Below, in pieces: positions 16,435 to 24,147 of a stretch of DNA of 64,000 nucleotides (the stretch's first letter is position 1; the number at the start of each line of letters is the position of its first letter). Under the pieces are notes generated by a model. The model was not told the DNA's origin. It searched no databases and saw only the letters and a program-made list of their open reading frames with translations. Both the position numbers and the translations under genes were made by a program. The stretch is from Pseudomonas beijingensis (GTDB lineage Bacteria > Pseudomonadota > Gammaproteobacteria > Pseudomonadales > Pseudomonadaceae): the NCBI RefSeq assembly GCF_030687295.1, contig NZ_CP117425.1:3166001-3230000 (forward strand). Reading direction: 5' to 3'.

Positions 16435-17483
16435 ATGCGTGTACAAGCCTATGGCGCCCGCGCGGGCGACAAGCCCCTTGAACCCCTGCAGATCACTCGT
16501 CGGACGCCGGGCGCCCACGACGTCCAGATCGACATCGCTTTTTGTGGTATCTGCCATTCGGACCTGCACCAGGTGCGCGCCGAGTGGGCGGGTACCCAGT
16601 TCCCCTGCGTGCCGGGCCACGAAATCGTCGGTCGGGTAGCGGCGGTCGGTGCCCATGTGTCCGTCTTCAAGACGGGCGACCTGGTCGGCGTCGGCTGCAT
16701 CGTCGACAGCTGCAAGCACTGCGACGACTGCGACAGTGGCCTGGAAAACTATTGCGACGGGATGATCGGGACCTACAACTTCCCAACCCCGGATGAACCC
16801 GGTTGGACGCTGGGCGGTTATTCGCAAAACATCGTGGTGCATGAGCGCTATGTGTTGCGCATTCGTCACGCCGAGGACCAACTGGCCGCCGTCGCGCCAC
16901 TGCTCTGCGCCGGCATCACCACCTATTCGCCGTTGCGCCACTGGAACGTCGGGCCGGGCAAGAAGTCGGTGTGGTCGGCATCGGTGGCTTGGGTCACATG
17001 GGTATCAAGCTCGCCCATGCAATGGGGGCTCATGTCGTGGCGTTCACCACGTCCGAGTCCAAGCGCGAAGATGCCAGGCAATTGGGGGCTGACGAGGTCG
17101 TCGTGTCGCGCAATGCCGAAGAAATGGCCGGGCATACCAAGAGCTTTGATTTCATCCTCAACACCGTAGCGGCGCCCCATGACCTCGACGCGTTGCTGGT
17201 GCTGCTCAAGCGCGACGGCACGATGGCCCTGGTGGGCGCCCCGGCAACCGCGCATCCTTCGCCGAATGTCTTCAACCTGATCATGAAGCGGCGCACCCTC
17301 GCCGGGTCGATGATCGGTGGCATTCCTGAGACCCAGGAGATGCTCGACTTCTGCGCGCAGCACGGCATCGTCGCTGACATCGAACTGGTTCGGGCCGAGC
17401 AGATCAACGCGTCCTATGAACGCATGCTCAAGGGCGACGTCAAGTATCGCTTCGTGATCGATAACGCGTCCTTGGCCGGCTGA
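16435..17483 (+). pseudogene. Zinc-dependent NAD(P) alcohol dehydrogenase (YahK/AdhC-like), one frameshift
   Basis: A cinnamyl-alcohol-dehydrogenase-like MDR enzyme. Catalytic zinc ligands are in CGICHSDLH and GHEIVGRV; the structural zinc cysteines are in DSCKHCDDCDSGLENYC. The NADP-binding GIGGLGHMG lies after the break. At about 16964-16965 one G is missing: AAGAAG-TCGGTG would read GKKVGVVGIGG with it restored, giving 349 residues, the normal length. AAGGAG lies before ATG 16435. Substrates are probably aldehydes or alcohols. As written, the first frame ends at 17169 without a proper Rossmann fold. Divergent AraC-type regulator next door. Confidence 0.85.
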
Positions 17484-17496
17484 TAGGCGTGCCAAT

Positions 17497-17712
17497 GGGT
17501 TGCTCGCGAAAGGGGGCTGCCTGGGGCCGTGATGTTGGCTGTGCCGACGCCTTCGCGAGCAAGCTCGCTCCCACAGGGGAGGTGTGGCAGGCACGAAATA
17601 GGTGAACACCCCCATTCAAAACTGTGGGAGCGAGCTTGCTCGCGATAGCGGTCTGCCTGAAGCGGTGATGTTGGATGTGCCACCGTCATCGCGAGCAGGC
17701 TTGCGCTCACAG
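17497..17712. repeat. Two REPINs, both partly degenerate
   Basis: 17497-17576 has a truncated left REP (TTGCTCGCGAAAG) and an intact right one. 17622-17712 has an intact left REP and a mutated right one (GAGCAGGCTTGCGCTCACAG). They fill the gap before the MFS gene. Confidence 0.85.
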
Positions 17713-17742
17713 ATCCGTCAAGCAACACAGGATTGTCATCCA

Positions 17743-18960
17743 ATGACCGATAACTCATTGCCACAAGACCGGCCCGCCTGGGGCGCGGTACTTGCCATGG
17801 CGCTTGCCGCGTTCGTGCTGGTTGCCTCGGAGTTCATGCCCGTCAGCTTGCTGACGCCGGTAGCGGCCGATCTTCATGTCAGCGAAGGGCAGGCCGGTCA
17901 AGGCATTGCCGTTTCTGGCGCCTTTGCCTTGATCACCAGTCTGTTCATCGCTTCGATTGCCGCCCGGGTCGACCGCAAATGGCTCCTGCTGGGGCTGACC
18001 TTGCTGATGATCGTCTCAGGCACCGTGGTGGCGTTCGCGCCGAACTACCCGGTATTCATGGTCGGTCGCGCGTTGATCGGCGTGGCGATTGGCGGCTTCT
18101 GGTCGCTGTCGGCGGCCACGGCCATGCGGCTCGTGCCGGACGCTCAGGTTCCGCAGGCACTGGCCATCGTCAACGGCGGCAATGCCTTGGCGACAGTGAT
18201 TGCTGCGCCGCTGGGCAGTTTCCTGGGGGCGATCATCGGTTGGCGTGGCGCGTTTTTCTGCATCGTGCCCGTCGCCGCCATCGCCCTGGTCTGGCTGCTG
18301 CTACGCCTGCCTTCCATGCCTGCGCAGGCGAAGCAGGGCAGTACCAGCGTCTTCAAGTTGATGACCCGGGCACCGGTCGCGCTGGGCATGCTGGCGGTCA
18401 GCACGTTTTTCATGGGCCAGTTCATGTTGTTCACCTATCTGCGACCATTCCTTGAAACGGTGACGCAGGTGAGCGTTTCAATGCTGTCCTTCATGTTGCT
18501 GGTGATCGGTGTGGCGGGGCTGCTGGGTACCTTCCTGATCGGGGCCTGCTTGAAAAACCACCTCTATCGGACGCTCATCGTCATCCCCCTGTTGATGGCC
18601 GCGATTGCCATTGTCCTGGTGGGGTTCGGCGAGTCGGTGGTGTTCACGACCCTCTTGCTCGGCCTTTGGGGCCTGGTGGCCACCGCTGCGCCCGTAGGTT
18701 GGTGGACCTGGCTTTCGCGAACGCTGCCGGAAGATGCCGAAGCCGGTGGCGGCCTGATGGTGGCGATCGTCCAGCTCGCCATCGCCGGAGGCGCGACAGT
18801 GGGTGGGTTGCTGTTTGATCTGAGTGGCTATCGCGCGACCTTCGAAACCAGTGCAGCCGTGTTGGCTATGGCGGCTGTGCTGACGGTGCTGGCTGCTCGC
18901 TCAGCGCTCCGGCAATCTTTATCGACCACGCAAGCAACGCACTATGGCGCGGCGGTTTGA
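17743..18960 (+). CDS. MFS transporter (DHA1-type drug/sugar efflux)
   Basis: A 405-residue, 12-TM major facilitator. The start MTDNSLPQDRPAWGAVLAMA is preferred because the earlier in-frame ATG (17602) lies upstream of a REPIN that it would translate. Residues DRKWLLLGLTLLMIVSGTVV correspond to the loop 2-3 region, and GRALIGVAIGGFWSLSAATA to TM4. Similar proteins export purine ribonucleosides, sugars or drugs by proton antiport. No regulator gene is adjacent. Confidence 0.85.
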   Translation: MTDNSLPQDRPAWGAVLAMALAAFVLVASEFMPVSLLTPVAADLHVSEGQAGQGIAVSGAFALITSLFIASIAARVDRKWLLLGLTLLMIVSGTVVAFAPNYPVFMVGRALIGVAIGGFWSLSAATAMRLVPDAQVPQALAIVNGGNALATVIAAPLGSFLGAIIGWRGAFFCIVPVAAIALVWLLLRLPSMPAQAKQGSTSVFKLMTRAPVALGMLAVSTFFMGQFMLFTYLRPFLETVTQVSVSMLSFMLLVIGVAGLLGTFLIGACLKNHLYRTLIVIPLLMAAIAIVLVGFGESVVFTTLLLGLWGLVATAAPVGWWTWLSRTLPEDAEAGGGLMVAIVQLAIAGGATVGGLLFDLSGYRATFETSAAVLAMAAVLTVLAARSALRQSLSTTQATHYGAAV

Positions 18961-19066
18961 GGCGAGTGATGTAAGCCAAGAGAGGGCGACCGTTGGGCGC
19001 CTGAGGTTAATGGCACATTGATGGCTTGTTATACTCTGGGTCTGTTACCCATCATGTTGGTTGATT

Positions 19067-19357
19067 GTGACTACCGAGCGAATTTCCCAATTAGAGCAAG
19101 CCCTGATGGCTGTGATCGCCGCTGCCGGGAAGATGGGCATCAGCCGCGATGAATTGTGCGCGCAGGCCGTGGGTGGGCTGATATCCGATCCGTACTGGAG
19201 CTGGGCGGATGCCCGATACGCGCAAGGCGCGGCTGACGAAATCGACAATGCCTTGAATGCCCTTGTGGGAAGGCCGGCGATGGAACTGGCGCTACCGGTG
19301 CCCGGGACCGACCCAACACTCGAATCAGCGCCACAGATCGAGTGTGTTCTCCAATAA
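19067..19357 (+). CDS. Hypothetical protein
   Basis: A 96-residue protein from GTG 19067 (a TTG two codons upstream is possible). It has an N-terminal helix (SQLEQALMAVIAAAGKMG) and a motif-poor remainder (DELCAQAVGGLISDPYWSWA). No family recognised. It is followed by a bidirectional hairpin shared with the convergent gene. Confidence 0.6.
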   Translation: MTTERISQLEQALMAVIAAAGKMGISRDELCAQAVGGLISDPYWSWADARYAQGAADEIDNALNALVGRPAMELALPVPGTDPTLESAPQIECVLQ

Positions 19358-19358
19358 A

Positions 19359-19384
19359 AATGGGCGACCTCGGGTCGCCCATTT
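19359..19384. terminator. Bidirectional terminator between convergent genes
   Basis: AATGGGCGACC-TCG-GGTCGCCCATT, with A residues on the left and T on the right, lies between 19357 and 19388. Confidence 0.8.
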
Positions 19385-19387
19385 GCG

Positions 19388-19876
19388 TTAAAGGCCAAGG
19401 CCTTCTTCTATCAGCGAGAGCAAGGTGTCCTCATCCAGGATGGCAGGTTCAGGGCGCGGTTGTCCGGCCGATTGCAGGGCCTGGACATGCCAAAGCGATT
19501 CGCCATGCTCACCGAGTGTGCGCACGATGCAGTGTTCGCTCCCCTTCATATGGACTTCAATGCAGCCCTCGCCCTTGAGCGAGAAACGTGCAATCGGGTC
19601 GAATGAAATGCGGCGATGATTACCTTCGATCAACAGTTGATCGATGGCGTAGTTGTACGTCGACCCGCTGGAATGACTTTCAAAGACGTGGGTGGGGTTG
19701 CGCCGAATGTCCAGGCCCGCCTCGCACACGGGCGCCAGCCAGATTTCGATCTGGCGATACAGCTCGTAGACCTGGGCGGGCCAGTGCTCGATCGCCAGGT
19801 CGGCGCAGTTGTCGGTGTCCGCGCGGGTCTGCTGGGTTTTCCTCAATTTGGCCGCTAGCTCGTCTGCCTTGCTCAT
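19388..19876 (-). CDS. Hypothetical protein
   Basis: A 162-residue soluble protein, MSKADELAAKLRKTQQTRAD. The mid region (VYELYRQIEIWLAPVCEAGL, DQLLIEGNHRRISFDPIAR) suggests an alpha/beta fold. I know it only as a conserved-looking Pseudomonas protein type with no assigned role. The C-terminus (LDEDTLLSLIEEGLGL) is acidic. No operon partner. Confidence 0.65.
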   Translation of the reverse strand: MSKADELAAKLRKTQQTRADTDNCADLAIEHWPAQVYELYRQIEIWLAPVCEAGLDIRRNPTHVFESHSSGSTYNYAIDQLLIEGNHRRISFDPIARFSLKGEGCIEVHMKGSEHCIVRTLGEHGESLWHVQALQSAGQPRPEPAILDEDTLLSLIEEGLGL

Positions 19877-19954
19877 GTCGATTCCCTGTCGTGATGATAG
19901 GTTGAGCTTAGCTGATGGGCTGGGGTGTTCGTTTGCGCTGGGTCATGGGGGGGG

Positions 19955-20129
19955 TTAGGAGCAAGCGCCTTCGCCCCAGGGAAGCAGTGCCTGAGAGGTT
20001 CTGGTCATTTCCATAACATCACCAGCGGAAGGATTGCAGACCAGTATTTTCTGTAGGACAGGCGAAATCATCGTCACCCATCAGTTCTTTGACCCGACGG
20101 GTAAAAATTGGAGTTTCAATAAAGATCAT
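19955..20129 (-). pseudogene. HigB/RelE-like toxin remnant
   Basis: Translation from ATG 20129 begins MIFIETPIFTRRVKELMGDD, the start of HigB/RelE-type toxins. After about 24 codons one frame change leads to LQKILVCNPSAGDVMEMT, which continues the family pattern, then the sequence diverges and stops at 19955. Fewer than 60 codons remain of about 110, no GGLRK-type active region survives and no antitoxin follows. It is a truncated, dead toxin gene. Confidence 0.6.
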
Positions 20130-20259
20130 TGCTAATGTGCGCCAGTGGCTTACTTTCGAGCAAGCCTATTGAACTCCGCCCCCCGATGCGCCCGGTGAGT
20201 TGCAACTAAACTCGGGAACGCTCGATGATCAGGACAAGACACAGGACCGAGCACCCACC

Positions 20260-20689
20260 ATGCGCATGAGAGCACTGAGCAATAACGACCTGGGACCACT
20301 GCGCGCTGCGCTCACCCTGGCCGGGCTACCCGTGGACGACCTGACGTATCCCGGTCGACAGTTTTTCAGCTTCAGCCATCAAGGTGTTGATGTGGCGTGG
20401 CGGTATCGAGGGGGAGGGCGCCGAGCGGTTGCTGCGCTCGCTGGTTGTCCTTGAGGGGCAGCGGGGCAAGGGTGCTGGCGCGGCGGTGCTGGCCGCTATC
20501 GAGGCGTTTGCGAAACGCGAGGGCACACAGCGGCTTCACCTGTTGACCGACAGCGCCGCCGCGTTTTTTATCGGCCAGGGCTATCAGCCGGAGGACCGTT
20601 CGCTGGCACCCGCTTCGATCAGCGCGACGGCCCAGTTCAAGACCTTGTGCCCGGCCTCGGCGACGTACCTGAGCAAACGCCTCGTCTAG
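20260..20689 (+). pseudogene. arsN2: GNAT acetyltransferase, ArsN2-like, one frameshift
   Basis: The N-terminus (MRMRALSNNDLGPLRAALTL) and the C-terminal part (GAERLLRSLVVLEGQRGKGAG to SATAQFKTLCPASATYLSKR) are in different frames. One extra base near 20390-20405 separates them; repaired, the protein has 142 residues, the usual size of arsenic-resistance N-acetyltransferase ArsN2. GQRGKGAGAAVL is the acetyl-CoA-binding motif A, and the FKTLCPASA ending is typical of ArsN2. No other ars gene is present here. Its stop overlaps the stop region of chrA by 4 bp. Confidence 0.75.
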
Positions 20690-22044
20690 CGCAGCAAATG
20701 CACCGTCAACCCGGCCAGCCCGCACGCCAGCAACACCTGGATTACTCCGCGCTTGTAGCGAAACAGCGCAACGGCCGCCAAGAGGGCGATGATCGCCGAC
20801 GGCCAGTCCAGGGCACCTGCAAAACCGTTGGGCCAGAGCACGTGGTAACCGAAGAAGCAGGCCAGGTTGAGGATCACCCCGACCACCGCCGCGGTAATCG
20901 CGGTCAGCGGTGCGGTGAATTTCAACGCGTTGTGGGTCGATTCCACCAGCGGGCCGCCGGCCAGGATGAACAGGAACGAGGGCAGGAACGTGAACCAGGT
21001 CACCAGCGTGGCCGCGACGGCTCCGGCGAGAAAGGCTTGCTCGGGCCCGAACACCTGCATCACGTAGCCTCCGACGAAACCGACGAAGGCCACGACCATG
21101 ATCAGCGGCCCGGGCGTGGTTTCGCCCAGGGCCAGGCCGTCGATCATTTGTGTCGGCGTCAGCCAGCCGAAGTGTCCGACGGCGCCTTGGTACACGTAGG
21201 GCAAAACCGCATAGGCGCCGCCGAAGGTCAGCAGTGCGGCCTTGGTAAAGAACCAGGCCATTTGCGTCAACGTGCCGCTCCAGCCGAACACGAGGGTCAG
21301 CAGGCCCATTGGCACGATCCACAACAGGGCACCGACGACTGCCAATCGGGCCAACCTGGCGGCGCTGAACCGGGCGTGGTCCGGGGTTGGCGTGTCGTCG
21401 TCGATCAAGGCGGGGCCGAAGGACTGGTGCTGGGTCGCGTGACCGCCCAGGCTGAATTTTTCCGGTGCCCAGCGGCCACCGAAATAACCGATGGCAGCGG
21501 CCCCCAGTACGATCAGCGGGAAGGGGAGGTCAAAGGCAAAGATCGCGGTGAACGATGCCGCCGCGATGGCCCACAGCCAGTTGTTCTTGAGTGCGCGAGA
21601 GCCGATCCGGTGGGCGGCATGCACCACGATGGCGGTCACGGCCGGCTTGATCCCATAGAATATACCCGCCACCACCGGCACTTCGCCAAAGGCGATGTAC
21701 AGCCACGACAACGCGATGAGAATGAACAGTGAAGGCAATACGAACAACGCCCCGGCGATCACGCCACCCCAGCTTCGGTGCATCAACCAGCCCAGGTACG
21801 TTGCCAGTTGCTGGGCCTCGGGCCCCGGCAGCAACATGCAGTAATTAAGGGCGTGCAGGAAACGCCGCTCGGAAATCCAGCGCCGACGTTCCACCAACTC
21901 CTGGTGCATGATCGAGATCTGCCCCGCTGGGCCGCCGAAACTGATGAAGCCCAGTTTGAGCCAGAACCAGAACGCCTCGCGCAGGCTGATGGCGCCGGGT
22001 TGGGTCAGGGCCTGTTCATCATCGATTCGGATCGGTTTGCTCAT
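20686..22044 (-). CDS. chrA: Chromate transporter ChrA (CHR family)
   Basis: A 452-residue, two-domain CHR-family membrane protein. Each half carries the repeated motif (FISFGGPAGQISIMHQELVE in the first, FGGAYAVLPYVYQGAVGHFG in the second). Long-chain members expel chromate by proton antiport and give chromate resistance; sulfate relatedness is also known in the family. Convergent with the ArsN2-like gene, forming a small oxyanion-resistance pair. No ChrB regulator is visible. Confidence 0.92.
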   Translation of the reverse strand: MSKPIRIDDEQALTQPGAISLREAFWFWLKLGFISFGGPAGQISIMHQELVERRRWISERRFLHALNYCMLLPGPEAQQLATYLGWLMHRSWGGVIAGALFVLPSLFILIALSWLYIAFGEVPVVAGIFYGIKPAVTAIVVHAAHRIGSRALKNNWLWAIAAASFTAIFAFDLPFPLIVLGAAAIGYFGGRWAPEKFSLGGHATQHQSFGPALIDDDTPTPDHARFSAARLARLAVVGALLWIVPMGLLTLVFGWSGTLTQMAWFFTKAALLTFGGAYAVLPYVYQGAVGHFGWLTPTQMIDGLALGETTPGPLIMVVAFVGFVGGYVMQVFGPEQAFLAGAVAATLVTWFTFLPSFLFILAGGPLVESTHNALKFTAPLTAITAAVVGVILNLACFFGYHVLWPNGFAGALDWPSAIIALLAAVALFRYKRGVIQVLLACGLAGLTVHLLR

Positions 22045-22326
22045 GGTCGACGGGGCACTTGGAAGTCAAAGGCGACCATACGTTATGGGGCGTTACGCCA
22101 TTTAGATAGCCCCCAGAAAGGTTTGCTTGTAAAAAAATAGCCCTTCAACGATTACGACCAGCGGGAGCAAGCGCCCTCGCCACGGGGAATTTCGTCGTTT
22201 TGAAGCGGGTATTTTTGCTGGCTCGGGGGTGCCTTTTTGGATCCACTGCGGCCACCCATCGGCTCCGCTGCACAGGCAAATTGCCGCCTCACAAGCGGTA
22301 GGCTAAGCTCACGAATATTGGGGGTT

Positions 22327-23943
22327 ATGAGCGAATTCGCTCATGCTTTGCCCTCTTCAGGAATTCGCTTGCCAATCCCCACCTACGATCCTTTTCATCT
22401 CCCCGCCGGTGCCTTGAAACGCCTGCCGTTGCTCAAAGCTGCGGTTACGTTTATCGCAGCGGTGTGCCTGTGCCTGTGTGGTTTGCTTTACCTGCAGGTG
22501 GAGCAGTCCCGCCGACACGATTTGGAGTCGGCCCGCATTGCCTCGGCTACCCTTACCCGGGCCATGGCCCAACAGGCCCAGGACACCTTCCTGCAGGCCG
22601 ATCTGGTCTTGGCCAGCCTGGCGGATTGGATCCAGATCGATGGATTCGGCCCTGCGGTGCAGCAACGTTTACAGCAAACCTTTGCTCGCCGCGTGCAGTC
22701 GCTCGAGCAGTTGCATGGCCTGTTTCTGTTCGACAAGCAAGGTCATTGGGTCATTACCTCCTTTGACGACCTGCACCGGGGGGCAGGGGTAGCGGATCGA
22801 GATTATTTCCTTTTCCACCAGCAGAACGCCTCCCTGATCGCCCATATCGGCCCGGCGATCCGCAGTCGGCAAAACGGCGAGTGGATCATCCCGGTTTCCC
22901 GGCGCTTGAATGATCGCGACGGCAACTTCCAGGGCGTGTTGATGGCCGGCATCAAAATGTCCTACTTCGACCGGTTCTTCAAAAGCTTCAGCCTCGATGA
23001 GCAAGGTGAGATGGCCCTGGCTTTGTCTGACGGGACGCTGTTGGCCCGACGCCCCTTCGATGAGGCGCGGATCGGTCGCCCGTTGGCCGAGGAACATATC
23101 TACAACCATGCCCTGGACGGCGGGATGTCTGGCGATGGGATCATCCGTTCGGCCATCGATGGTGTCGTAGGCAGGCTGTATGGGCATCAACATTTACAGG
23201 CTTATCCGCTGGTGGTCACCGCCGCTATGTCCGAAGAGTCGATCCTGGTGGGCTGGCATGACCGGGCTTTCCAATCCAGCCTCATCGTCGGCCTGGTGGT
23301 CCTGGGCATTTGCATGTTCGGCTGGGTATTCGTGCGCCAGGTACGCAACAGCGAAAAGATCGAAGCGGACTTGCGCAAGGCGCAGGAAGCGTTGGAACTG
23401 ATTGCCACCCATGACAGCCTCACCGGGCTGGCGAATCGGCGTCTGTTCGAACGGGCCCTGGACATCGAGTTCGGGCGGGGCGCTCGTCAGCGCAGCCCTT
23501 TGAGCCTGATCATGCTCGACATCGATTTTTTCAAACGCTACAACGACGCCTATGGGCACGTGGCCGGGGATCACTGCCTGGCGGAAGTGGCCAAAGTGCT
23601 CAAGAGTTGCTGTCACCGCAAGGCCGATCTGGCGGTACGGTATGGCGGCGAAGAATTTGCGGTACTGCTGCCCGACACCAACCTTTCGGGGGCCATGGCG
23701 CTGGCCGAGCAGATCCGCCGCAGCGTCATCGACAAGCACATCACTCATTCCGGCTCCCCGACCGGCTACCTCACGGTGAGCCTGGGCTGCTATGCCTTTG
23801 TGCCCAGCAGCCTGGACAGCATCGAAGTCTTTATCCAGCGCGCCGATGCGGCGCTTTATCAGGCCAAGCACAGCGGCCGCAACCGGGTGGCGGTGTTATC
23901 CACGGAGGGCGGGCTCGATACGTTGGCGCGCTCGGATCGTTGA
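22327..23943 (+). CDS. Membrane diguanylate cyclase with dCACHE-type sensor
   Basis: A 538-residue protein with TM1 at about 36-56, a periplasmic dCACHE/Cache_1-like domain (GLFLFDKQGHWVITSFDDLH, VADRDYFLFHQ), TM2 at about 317-336 and a GGDEF domain. The active site is GGEEF at 440-444, and RKAD at 431-434 is the inhibitory I-site with the correct 5-residue spacing, so the enzyme should make c-di-GMP and be feedback-inhibited. ATG 22327 is preferred to 22237 because the longer form adds an uncharacteristic tail. Probably senses a small extracellular molecule. Confidence 0.9.
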   Translation: MSEFAHALPSSGIRLPIPTYDPFHLPAGALKRLPLLKAAVTFIAAVCLCLCGLLYLQVEQSRRHDLESARIASATLTRAMAQQAQDTFLQADLVLASLADWIQIDGFGPAVQQRLQQTFARRVQSLEQLHGLFLFDKQGHWVITSFDDLHRGAGVADRDYFLFHQQNASLIAHIGPAIRSRQNGEWIIPVSRRLNDRDGNFQGVLMAGIKMSYFDRFFKSFSLDEQGEMALALSDGTLLARRPFDEARIGRPLAEEHIYNHALDGGMSGDGIIRSAIDGVVGRLYGHQHLQAYPLVVTAAMSEESILVGWHDRAFQSSLIVGLVVLGICMFGWVFVRQVRNSEKIEADLRKAQEALELIATHDSLTGLANRRLFERALDIEFGRGARQRSPLSLIMLDIDFFKRYNDAYGHVAGDHCLAEVAKVLKSCCHRKADLAVRYGGEEFAVLLPDTNLSGAMALAEQIRRSVIDKHITHSGSPTGYLTVSLGCYAFVPSSLDSIEVFIQRADAALYQAKHSGRNRVAVLSTEGGLDTLARSDR

Positions 23944-24147
23944 GATCGGTTGGAATCACCGGCAGCTTGCCCGGCCCATTACTCAAGCATTGTGCTGGCG
24001 AACTTCAAGCGGTGTGTAGGCTCTTTCGCAAAAAACCGTGGGCTCGCCAGCTGATCAGGCAGTGGGTGCTAAGGTTGGGGAGACGACTGGCTCGGTCCTC
24101 GCCGTTCTCGATATCGAAGCCAGCGTTGAAAGGACAGGAGTAGGTCA

